Shown here: piece by piece, positions 1-5,581 of the stretch | Position numbering within the stretch: the first letter of the stretch is position 1 | Layout: the number at the start of each line of letters is the position of its first letter | Assembly (NCBI GenBank): GCA_030671225.1 | Contig: DAOVAE010000089.1 | Span: forward strand, 1-5,581 | Direction of reading: 5' to 3' | Origin: Desulfobacteraceae bacterium | GTDB taxonomy: Bacteria; Desulfobacterota; Desulfobacteria; Desulfobacterales; UBA11574 | Length of the DNA stretch: 5,581 nt | Notes under the pieces: generated by a model | What the model was told of the DNA's origin: nothing | Seen by the model: the letters and a program-made list of their open reading frames with translations, nothing else | Databases searched by the model: none | Made by a program: the position numbers and the translations under genes

Positions 1-920
1 CAACCTATCCAGGAACAACAGAGGAGGTGCTTCTACCCCGCCTGGAGTCGAATGATATGAAGGTCGGAAAAGATTTTTTTCTGGCCTTTTCTCCAGAAAG
101 AGAAGATCCGGGGAACAAGAAATTCACAGCCACCAATATACCTAAAGTCGTCGGAGGTGTTACTAGTTACTGTCTGGAAGTTGCAACGGCACTATATAAT
201 GTGATTACGCGATCTGTGCCTGTTTCTTCTACCCAGGCAGCCGAGCTGACTAAGCTTTTAGAAAATACCTTCCGTTCCGTTAACATCGCCCTGGTCAACG
301 AACTGAAGATTCTGGCTCACAAGATGGGAATCGATCTGTTTGAGGTTATTGATGCTGCAGCCACCAAGCCTTTTGGCTATACACCCTTTTATCCCGGGCC
401 TGGTCTGGGAGGGCATTGCATTCCCATCGACCCTTTTTATCTGGCCTGGAAAGCCAAAGAGTATGATTTTTCGACTCGTTTTATTCAACTTGCCGGTGAG
501 ATAAACGTATCCATGCCGTATTACGTTATTGAAAAAACGGTAGAAGCACTCAATAAAAATAAAAAAAGTCTCAATGGAAGCAAAATTCTGGTCATAGGAA
601 TCGCTTATAAAAAGGACGTTGATGATGATAGAGAGTCCCCTGGTTATGCCATAATGAAAATGCTTTTAGAAAAGGGCGCGGTTGTCAGCTACAATGATCC
701 CTGGATACCTAAATTGCAGGCCACTCGGAAGTACGATTTTAAGATGGAGTCAACCCCCATTTCCCCTGAAGTTCTGGCTGAAGTGGATGCAGTAATAATT
801 ATTACGGATCATAGCGCTTATGATTTTGCCGAGATTGTCAAACATTCCAATTTGGTTATCGATACCCGGAATGCAACCAAGGGGATTAAGGGTGCAAAAG
901 AAAAGATCTTCATGGCATGA
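1..920 (+). CDS. wbpA: Nucleotide-sugar dehydrogenase, WbpA type (UDP-GlcNAc 6-dehydrogenase-like), 5'-truncated by window edge
   Basis: Probable NAD-dependent cytoplasmic enzyme that oxidises C6 of a UDP-hexose(amine) to the uronic acid, most likely UDP-GlcNAc to UDP-GlcNAcA, for surface polysaccharide. The reading frame is open from base 3. It begins inside the family motif TYPGTTEE, so the in-frame GTG at 27 is an internal Val and not the start. About 305 residues are visible of a usual ~430; the N-terminal NAD-binding Rossmann domain is mostly missing. Visible landmarks are FSPEREDPGN, the substrate-site Lys in ELTKLLEN (codon 252-254), the catalytic Cys in GGHCIPIDP (codon 417-419), and the C-terminal UDP-binding domain beginning KILVIGIAYKKDVDD followed by RESP. 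The SPEREDPGN, DAAATKPFG and YPGPGLGGHCIPIDPFYL stretches resemble Pseudomonas WbpA more than UDP-glucose dehydrogenases. This is from memory of the family, so substrate choice is less certain than the class. It ends with tandem TGA-TAA stops, 15 bp before rmlA. Confidence 0.93.
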   Translation, partial: TYPGTTEEVLLPRLESNDMKVGKDFFLAFSPEREDPGNKKFTATNIPKVVGGVTSYCLEVATALYNVITRSVPVSSTQAAELTKLLENTFRSVNIALVNELKILAHKMGIDLFEVIDAAATKPFGYTPFYPGPGLGGHCIPIDPFYLAWKAKEYDFSTRFIQLAGEINVSMPYYVIEKTVEALNKNKKSLNGSKILVIGIAYKKDVDDDRESPGYAIMKMLLEKGAVVSYNDPWIPKLQATRKYDFKMESTPISPEVLAEVDAVIIITDHSAYDFAEIVKHSNLVIDTRNATKGIKGAKEKIFMA

Positions 921-921
921 T

Positions 922-927
922 AAAGGA
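922..927 (+). promoter_or_regulatory. Ribosome-binding site of rmlA
   Basis: AAAGGA lies eight bases before the ATG at 936, in the short gap after the dehydrogenase stop codons. It fixes the rmlA start. Confidence 0.75.
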
Positions 928-935
928 AAATTAAT

Positions 936-1829
936 ATGAAAGGAATTATTTTAGCCGGCGGTTCAGGAACAAGGCTCTATCCGATTACACGCGTTGTAAG
1001 CAAACAGCTTTTACCTGTCTATGACAAGCCCATGGTCTATTATCCTTTGTCTGTTCTGATGCTGGCGGGGATCAGAGAAATACTTCTTATTTCTACCCCT
1101 GAAGATTTACCTTTATTTAAAAGACTCCTTGGAGACGGTTCTCAGCTTGGGCTCTCCTTTACTTATGAAGAACAGCCAAAGCCCGAGGGGTTGGCCCAGG
1201 CCTTTATCATCGGCAAATCATTTATTGGAAAAGATCCGGTTTGTCTTATCCTTGGTGATAATATCTTCTACGGTCACAATCTTACCGATATTCTGAAGAG
1301 AGCTGTTCTGCTTGAAACCGGCGGCATGATTTTCGGGTATTTAGTGCGAGATCCGGAACGTTACGGCGTTGTGGAATATGATCACAACGGCAAGGTCATC
1401 AGTATCGAAGAAAAGCCGAAAAAACCCAAATCGAATTATGCAGTGCCCGGTCTCTATTTCTATGACAATGATGTTGTGGACATTGCCGCAAAGCTCAAAC
1501 CGTCCGCCAGGGGAGAACTTGAGATTACAGACGTTAATCTGGAGTATCTGCGCAGGGGTGAGTTGCAGGTGGAGCTTCTGGGAAGAGGTTATGCCTGGCT
1601 TGACACCGGAACCCAGGAAGCCCTGCAACTGGCGGCCAGCTATGTGCAGGTTATTCAGGAAAGGCAGGGGCTCAAAATATCATGCATTGAAGAGATTGCC
1701 TATCGTATGGGCTACATCAATAAAGGAGAGCTGACGGACCTTGCATCTGAAATGATGGGAAACGAGTACGGCCGGTATCTTATGAATTTAATTGATGAAG
1801 AGGAAAATAATACACACTTAAAAATCTAA
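936..1829 (+). CDS. rmlA: Glucose-1-phosphate thymidylyltransferase RmlA
   Basis: Condenses glucose-1-phosphate and dTTP to dTDP-glucose in the cytoplasm, the first step towards dTDP-L-rhamnose and other dTDP-deoxysugars of O-antigen or capsule. At 297 residues it is full length for the family. Key motifs are intact: the nucleotide-binding loop GGSGTRLYP (residues 8-16), Lys23 in [22 protein letters not shown] (80-89), GDN (107-109) with the expected metal-binding Asp108, EEKP (158-161), ELEITD (194-199), and WLDTGT (221-226) with the second metal-ligand Asp223. The ATG is preceded by AAAGGA at 922-927, eight bases upstream, a good ribosome-binding site that supports this start. It lies 15 bp after the dehydrogenase gene, probably in one operon. 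No rmlB, rmlC or rmlD is in the window, so the final sugar cannot be named. The gene converges on tonB. Confidence 0.97.
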   Translation: MKGIILAGGSGTRLYPITRVVSKQLLPVYDKPMVYYPLSVLMLAGIREILLISTPEDLPLFKRLLGDGSQLGLSFTYEEQPKPEGLAQAFIIGKSFIGKDPVCLILGDNIFYGHNLTDILKRAVLLETGGMIFGYLVRDPERYGVVEYDHNGKVISIEEKPKKPKSNYAVPGLYFYDNDVVDIAAKLKPSARGELEITDVNLEYLRRGELQVELLGRGYAWLDTGTQEALQLAASYVQVIQERQGLKISCIEEIAYRMGYINKGELTDLASEMMGNEYGRYLMNLIDEEENNTHLKI

Positions 1830-1840
1830 CCCGGATCCGC

Positions 1841-2530
1841 CTATTTCAATTCAAACCGAATCGGCACCCTGACCCACATTTCAACCTTATCATTTTTTAT
1901 TATACCGGGTTCAAACAACCAGTTTTTTACCGAAGATTTCGCCGCTCTGTCCAGAATCGTGTATCCACTGGATTCCAACACTTTCAGGCTGCCAACCTTT
2001 CCATTTCTGTCTACCAACACCTCAAGAACCACAGTGCCCTGGTATCCTCTTTTTCTTGCGATCTTAGGATATTTGGGATTAGGATTTGTCAGATACAAAG
2101 GTCTGGCTTCACGGGTGATCTGTAGTGTCGGAACGCTTATAACCTTTTTGTCGGACTCTTTAAAAAACGTTTGTTCAGGTTCAATTGGAGTTTTCGATTC
2201 ATCCAAGGGTTTTTCAGGAATTTCTTTTGAGAGTTCTTTCTCAGGTGGTTGAACATCATCTTTAACGATCTTTTTTGATTTAGGCTTTGGAAGAGGCTTT
2301 GGCTTCTTTTCTACTTTTTTAACAAGGACGGGTTTTTTTTTCAATATCTGTGGTTTTTTAACAGCAGGTTTGGATATCGGCACTTGAGGTTGACGCATGG
2401 TTAATGTCATGGTCATAACTCGGGTATTCGGCCTTTCAATAGATATTCTCTTGAGCCGGTTGAATTCCACCCCTAATAAAAGTCCGTGTATCCCCATAGC
2501 CAGTAGTGCGGCTGTCAGTATTCGTTTCAC
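1841..2530 (-). CDS. tonB: Energy transducer TonB
   Basis: Inner-membrane-anchored periplasmic protein that carries energy from ExbB-ExbD to outer-membrane receptors. It has 229 residues, close to E. coli TonB (239). A very short cytoplasmic end (MKR) precedes one membrane segment (about residues 4-21). LLAMGIHGLLLG aligns with E. coli LLSVCIHGAVVAG: the functional His is kept (His15) but the Ser four residues before it is Ala11. Residues 51-90 are Pro/Lys-rich (16 Lys, 8 Pro, one acidic residue). Residues 91-120 are acidic (10 Asp/Glu). Residues ~145-229 form the TonB C-terminal domain, with YP at 154-155, GYQGTVVLEVLVDRNGKV, and NWLFEPG at 203-209. It starts with GTG at 2528-2530, overlapping the exbD stop as GTGA, with a modest GAGG seven bases upstream. 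This suggests translational coupling. A run of nine A encodes Lys64-66. It is the last gene of the operon. Confidence 0.95.
   Translation of the reverse strand: MKRILTAALLAMGIHGLLLGVEFNRLKRISIERPNTRVMTMTLTMRQPQVPISKPAVKKPQILKKKPVLVKKVEKKPKPLPKPKSKKIVKDDVQPPEKELSKEIPEKPLDESKTPIEPEQTFFKESDKKVISVPTLQITREARPLYLTNPNPKYPKIARKRGYQGTVVLEVLVDRNGKVGSLKVLESSGYTILDRAAKSSVKNWLFEPGIIKNDKVEMWVRVPIRFELK
2333..2341 (-). repeat. A9 homopolymer (T9 on the plus strand) inside tonB
   Basis: Nine consecutive A residues on the coding strand exactly form the AAA codons for Lys64, Lys65 and Lys66. The run is long enough to be a candidate for polymerase slippage. One added A leads to TAA at 2321-2319; one lost A leads to TAG at 2313-2311. 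Either way the periplasmic C-terminal domain would be lost. Confidence 0.9.
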
Positions 2531-2931
2531 TGCCCAGCCTCAGCTTGGAGGGAAATTCGATGGATACCAGCCATCCTGATCTGATCCAGAACCCTGTAAA
2601 GATTCTGGTATGAAAGGCTGCGGTCGGCAAAAAGCAGGACACCGGGTTCTGTTCCTGTTTCGGTTTTTCTTTTCAATGCGGCTGCCAAATCTTTGATAGG
2701 AATCTGTTCTTTGTCAACATATATCATTCCGTCTGTTTTTACAGTTACTGAAAGGACCAATGATTTATCGATTTGAACAGAGGAAGATGTGGGAAGCAAA
2801 ACCGGCAACCCGCGGTGGACGGCCATGGAGAGCATTGCATAGATGAAAACCACCAGGAGCAGAAAAACAATATCAATCAAAGGGAGCATTTCAATACGGA
2901 CTTTTCTACCTGTCTCAAGATTAACCTTCAT
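2527..2931 (-). CDS. exbD: Biopolymer transport protein ExbD
   Basis: Small inner-membrane partner of ExbB in the Ton proton channel. It has 134 residues, within the normal ExbD/TolR range. The N-terminus is cytoplasmic, followed by one membrane helix (about residues 16-37) starting MLPLIDIVFLLLVVF. It contains the conserved channel Asp (Asp20, codon 2872-2874), equivalent to Asp25 of E. coli ExbD. After the helix comes GLPVLLP, the usual family motif, then a ~90-residue periplasmic domain ending ISLQAEAGQ. The ATG is at 2929-2931, two bases after the exbB stop, with GGGGA about six bases upstream. The stop overlaps the tonB GTG start by four bases. The ATG and spacing leave little doubt about the start. 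Pairing with an ExbB-type subunit and a true TonB favours ExbD over TolR. Confidence 0.95.
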   Translation of the reverse strand: MKVNLETGRKVRIEMLPLIDIVFLLLVVFIYAMLSMAVHRGLPVLLPTSSSVQIDKSLVLSVTVKTDGMIYVDKEQIPIKDLAAALKRKTETGTEPGVLLFADRSLSYQNLYRVLDQIRMAGIHRISLQAEAGQ

Positions 2932-2933
2932 TT

Positions 2934-3560
2934 TTAATCCCCATTTTGTTTGCCGTTATGGCGGTCCAGTTTTTCATAGACGATCTCGAGACTTGTTGCG
3001 TATTTTTCAATGGCAAGTGCTGCATTTTCTACGCGTGAATTAAAATAATTGTAAGGAAAGACCGAAAGAATCGCAATCCCAAGTCCTGATGCAGTCGTGA
3101 TCAGAGCCTGTGCAATTCCTGCAGTAACAGCCTGAGGGTGTTCGATACCTGCCGAGCCTAACGCTTCAAAGGAAAGAATGATCCCGATTACCGTCCCGAA
3201 AATACCAAGAAGCGGGGCCACGGTAATCATGGTATCTATGACTCCCATATATTTGTGCATCCGTTTGATCTCTTCGGCAGCGGCTGATTCCATAGCCTTG
3301 GCCATGGAAAAGTCTCGATGAAGAATTCCGGTGATAAGAATTTTTATAATATAATCCTTTGAATTTTTGGTCTTTACTCTTACCGATTCCCAATCTCCCG
3401 CACGGCACAGTTCAAGAACCTCATACACAAGTGACTTTTCCCGGTGCATATCCATACCGATCCAGAAGAAAATCCGCTCAATAATCACGGTCAATACTAT
3501 GATGGAACAGGCCAAAAGCGGATACATGACCGGCCCGCCGCTGATAAATATATCCAGCAT
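2934..3560 (-). CDS. exbB: MotA/TolQ/ExbB-family proton channel subunit ExbB
   Basis: Pentameric inner-membrane scaffold of the Ton motor, using proton motive force with ExbD to energise TonB. It has 208 residues, somewhat shorter than E. coli ExbB (244). Three membrane helices are visible at about 10-33, 108-130 and 147-170. A cytoplasmic loop of ~75 residues lies between the first two, and the C-terminal tail is basic/polar. Family motifs are APLLGIFGTVIGII (115-128) in TM2 and GIAQALITTASGLGIAI (148-164) in TM3. E. coli ExbB has Glu176 in GIAEAL of TM3; here the residue is Gln151 (codon CAG, 3108-3110). The Pro of the usual AIP that follows is replaced by Leu (AILSVFP). The ATG at 3558-3560 is well placed behind GAGGTG. 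It is second in the operon, 52 bp after the receptor stop and 2 bp before exbD. Confidence 0.95.
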   Translation of the reverse strand: MLDIFISGGPVMYPLLACSIIVLTVIIERIFFWIGMDMHREKSLVYEVLELCRAGDWESVRVKTKNSKDYIIKILITGILHRDFSMAKAMESAAAEEIKRMHKYMGVIDTMITVAPLLGIFGTVIGIILSFEALGSAGIEHPQAVTAGIAQALITTASGLGIAILSVFPYNYFNSRVENAALAIEKYATSLEIVYEKLDRHNGKQNGD

Positions 3561-3565
3561 AATTT

Positions 3566-3571
3566 CACCTC
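3566..3571 (-). promoter_or_regulatory. Ribosome-binding site of exbB
   Basis: On the minus strand GAGGTG lies five bases before the exbB ATG. It is the strongest Shine-Dalgarno match in the Ton operon and fits the longest intergenic gap. exbB may therefore be translated independently, while exbD and tonB rely more on coupling. Confidence 0.75.
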
Positions 3572-3607
3572 ATTTCTGATTTACCCGTTGTTTCGTGAAT
3601 AAAGTAT

Positions 3608-3635
3608 TCGGGTTAAAATTCGGCTGACAACCCGA
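3608..3635 (-). promoter_or_regulatory. Candidate stem-loop at the receptor/exbB junction
   Basis: A perfect 7-bp inverted repeat (TCGGGTT at 3608-3614, AACCCGA at 3629-3635) encloses 14 bases and straddles the receptor stop codon (3613-3615). In the operon mRNA it could fold just before the exbB leader. What follows (ATACTTTATT) is only partly U-rich, so it is not a clear terminator. Attenuation, 3'-end stabilisation or chance are all possible. Confidence 0.3.
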
Positions 3636-5581
3636 GAAGAAAGTTTATCTTTGGTGAAGGATAAAAGGCTTGCTCTATAGGAAAACCGCCCAAAACTCCG
3701 TATTCCGAATATTCTTCATCCGTTAAATTATTGATATTTAAAAAGGCGTTTAGATTTTTCCACTGATACTTAATTTTTGTGTTCACAACTAAATAGTATT
3801 CCTGATCGTCAAAAGCATTTGCAAAATCACTGACAAACGGACGTTCGCCGACGTAGACCCCATTAACAGCAATGGTAAAACCGTTTCCAAGAGAAAACAA
3901 CGTATTAAATGTTGCTTTGTGCCTGGGGACATTGGGAAATTCCTTGCCATCGTTTGGGCCGCCTTTTATGGTTGCATCCATATAGGTGTAACTTCCGCTT
4001 AATGTTATTTTTTTAAAAGCTTTGGTTAAAGAAACCTCAACACCGTCCCGGCGTGTTTTACCCTCCAGATTCACATTTGCACCAAATAAACCACTTTTGG
4101 GATCAAAAAGAATTTCATCTTCTGTATCGATTCGAAAGAAATTTATATTTGCAAACAGATTTTCAGTGAAATAGTGTCTGATACCTAATTCGTAATCGTC
4201 TGATGTTTGAGGCATCAATCCGGTATCTATGGTATTTGTAAAAAAGTTGAATATCTCATCTATAACAGGATATCTGAGGCTGTGTGAAAAACTGAAATAT
4301 GCATATGATTTTTTGTAGAAATTATAATTAATACCTGCTGTGTAAAGATCTTCACTCATTTCAGTGCGATCCGGAGTGCTGGGTTTAAAAGTAAATTCTG
4401 CCTTATCATACCGATATCCTCCGGAAATGGCAAGACTGTCCAAAAGGTAAATCTCGTCATGAATATAATACCCATAATTTTTCTTTTCTAATTCAAATAT
4501 ACCCACCATTGGAAAGCCAAGAAACATTGTGGTATTGGTGATATCCTCTTCAGCGTTCACAAAATCGAAACCAAGGGTTAAGCTATTATTAAATTCAAAT
4601 AGCTTTTCTTTCAAAACAATTTGGGGAGAAACGGCAACTGTTTCAATTTCGGTATCACCCTCAAAAGTTCCTCCGGAAAAGGAACTGAAGAAAAATGAGT
4701 CCCTTTTTCGAAAAGAAAAATCCATTTTAAACAAACTGTCATTTAAGAAAAATATCTCAGGAGTTGCTTTAATATAGTAATCCTCTACATCAGCAAAGTC
4801 ATCCGGATGTAATGAATCGGTTCTTGATGCTCCAGCTTCGAATTCACTTTTTTTAATCGCTCCTGGTAAGCCGGTATCGTCTTCGTGATAGTCACCACTC
4901 AAGTTAAGCCTCATCCTGTCACCGACATAATAACTCAGGTTGGCCCCCAGATCTTTGGCTTCCGTATCACTGTTATCCCTGTATCCATCTGATGTCAAAT
5001 AACTGCCTGATAAGAAATAAGACAAATTGCTTTTAGTTCCACTCACATAAGCACTTCCTTTAAAGGTATCATAGCTTCCACCGTTAATTTCGGCCCCGGT
5101 TTTAAATGCTTCTCCTTCTTTGGTGATAATATTAATAACACCTCCGGATGCATTATCTCCATAAAGAACACTTCCTCTTCCACCCCGGATAATTTCAATC
5201 CTTTCCACTCTATTCAGAGAGATCAGTGTCCAATCGGTACCGCTCAAATCAGGCTGGTTAATTCGCCTTCCATCAACCAATACCAGTGTGTTTGATTGGG
5301 AGGTTTCTCCGAAACCGCGTAAATCAACGCTGTAATTTCGCTGGTTTCCTGCAATATCATTTACATGCACGCCGACTTCTGTTCTTAGAAGGTCAGGTAT
5401 GTTAAGGGCTGTGGAATTCTTAATATCTTCTTCGGTAATTACTGTTACATTCGCCGGTACAGAAGAAATTTTTTCTTCTTGTCTGGTGGCAGTTACTACC
5501 ACCTCCTCCATTGTTATTATAGAGTGTTCGTCCTTTGGCTCATCTTTTGCCTGACTTATTCCCGGCAGTATTAAAACAAAA
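3613..5581 (-). CDS. TonB-dependent outer-membrane receptor, 5' end beyond window edge
   Basis: Outer-membrane beta-barrel that imports a scarce ligand (siderophore, haem, cobalamin or similar; not decidable here) using TonB energy. The frame stays open from the stop at 3613 to the right edge, giving 655 visible residues. The Met at 5509-5511 is internal. Upstream of it, still in frame, lie a hydrophobic stretch FVLILPGISQA, a likely signal-peptidase site after SQA, and a charged stretch beginning KDEPKDEH. Counting from that internal Met, the TonB box is EEVVVTATR (2-10) and the plug domain spans ~17-131 (IPDLLRTEVGV, LRGFG, LVLVDGRRIN, RVERIEIIRG, SVLYGDNASGGVINIIT). The barrel follows to the end. 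Late barrel features include the SHSLRYPVIDEIF strand, NINNLTDEEYSEYG, and a terminal Phe typical of the BamA recognition signal. The plug looks standard; nothing is frameshifted. It is the first visible gene of the operon with exbB, exbD and tonB. Any Fur-type operator would lie outside the window. Confidence 0.95.
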   Translation of the reverse strand, partial: FVLILPGISQAKDEPKDEHSIITMEEVVVTATRQEEKISSVPANVTVITEEDIKNSTALNIPDLLRTEVGVHVNDIAGNQRNYSVDLRGFGETSQSNTLVLVDGRRINQPDLSGTDWTLISLNRVERIEIIRGGRGSVLYGDNASGGVINIITKEGEAFKTGAEINGGSYDTFKGSAYVSGTKSNLSYFLSGSYLTSDGYRDNSDTEAKDLGANLSYYVGDRMRLNLSGDYHEDDTGLPGAIKKSEFEAGASRTDSLHPDDFADVEDYYIKATPEIFFLNDSLFKMDFSFRKRDSFFFSSFSGGTFEGDTEIETVAVSPQIVLKEKLFEFNNSLTLGFDFVNAEEDITNTTMFLGFPMVGIFELEKKNYGYYIHDEIYLLDSLAISGGYRYDKAEFTFKPSTPDRTEMSEDLYTAGINYNFYKKSYAYFSFSHSLRYPVIDEIFNFFTNTIDTGLMPQTSDDYELGIRHYFTENLFANINFFRIDTEDEILFDPKSGLFGANVNLEGKTRRDGVEVSLTKAFKKITLSGSYTYMDATIKGGPNDGKEFPNVPRHKATFNTLFSLGNGFTIAVNGVYVGERPFVSDFANAFDDQEYYLVVNTKIKYQWKNLNAFLNINNLTDEEYSEYGVLGGFPIEQAFYPSPKINFLLGLSAEF
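5482..5508 (-). other. TonB box of the receptor
   Basis: EEVVVTATR, at the N-terminus just before the plug, matches the usual form (acidic residues, then VVVTA, then a basic residue). This is the segment the TonB C-terminal domain is expected to grip when ligand is bound. Confidence 0.85.
5548..5580 (-). other. C-terminal part of the receptor's signal peptide
   Basis: Eleven in-frame residues, FVLILPGISQA, read from the right edge. They have the hydrophobic core, helix-breaking Pro-Gly and small residues at -3 and -1 (Ser, Ala) expected before signal peptidase I cleavage. The next residues are highly charged (KDEPKDEH), consistent with a mature N-terminus. The positively charged start of the peptide is not in the window. 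Confidence 0.8.

Noticed and set aside
27..29. GTG as the start codon of the dehydrogenase
   Set aside because: The frame is open upstream to base 3 and encodes TYPGTTEE, a conserved internal motif of this family; about 125 N-terminal residues are simply outside the window.
1341..1734. Open frames inside rmlA on both strands
   Set aside because: They overlap a fully conserved rmlA, lack family features or convincing ribosome-binding sites, and are shadow frames.
1832..1839. Palindrome CGGATCCG between rmlA and tonB as a terminator
   Set aside because: Eight bases cannot form a stable hairpin with a loop, and no U-tract follows on either strand.
3166..3408. Minus-strand open frame within exbB
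   Set aside because: It lies in another frame of the intact exbB gene and shows no recognisable protein features.
2527..3560. tolQ/tolR in place of exbB/exbD
   Set aside because: The TolQ/R and ExbB/D families are similar, but the tight coupling to a true tonB and a TonB-dependent receptor, with no tolA, tolB or pal, favours ExbB/ExbD.
3561..3640. Internal sigma70-type promoter upstream of exbB
   Set aside because: On the minus strand TTGTCA resembles a -35 box, but at 16-18 bp the best -10 candidates (AATACT, TACTTT) match the consensus poorly.

Overview
The window looks like chromosomal DNA of a Gram-negative bacterium. It encodes an outer-membrane TonB-dependent receptor with a Sec-type signal peptide, a TonB/ExbB/ExbD energy-transducing complex, and two enzymes of surface-polysaccharide precursor synthesis. 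Moderate base composition and the protein style suggest a deltaproteobacterium/Desulfobacterota-like host, but that is an impression and was not tested. No RNA gene, insertion sequence, CRISPR array or phage gene was seen.

Left third, plus strand (1-1829): the 3' part of a WbpA-type nucleotide-sugar dehydrogenase gene, cut by the left edge, is followed after 15 bp by a complete rmlA (glucose-1-phosphate thymidylyltransferase). They read as the end of an operon for O-antigen or capsule sugars: one makes a UDP-uronic acid, the other dTDP-glucose, the entry point to dTDP-L-rhamnose and related sugars.

Right two thirds, minus strand (1841-5581): a compact operon in the order receptor - exbB - exbD - tonB. 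The receptor gene runs off the right edge, so its start codon and the operon promoter are outside the window. The spacings are 52 bp (receptor/exbB), 2 bp (exbB/exbD) and a 4-bp GTGA overlap (exbD/tonB). Such tight packing implies co-expression and a Ton motor dedicated, at least in part, to this receptor. ExbB and ExbD form the inner-membrane proton channel, TonB spans the periplasm, and its C-terminal domain pulls on the receptor's TonB box to drive import of a ligand that the sequence does not identify.

The two gene sets converge and their stop codons are only 11 bp apart, with no clear terminator between them. Points worth a second look are a Glu-to-Gln change at the key polar position of ExbB TM3, an A9 homopolymer in tonB where either one-base slip leads quickly to a stop codon, and an inverted repeat at the receptor/exbB junction. 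I found nothing that amounts to a wholly new system. There is no gene-free stretch longer than 52 bp.
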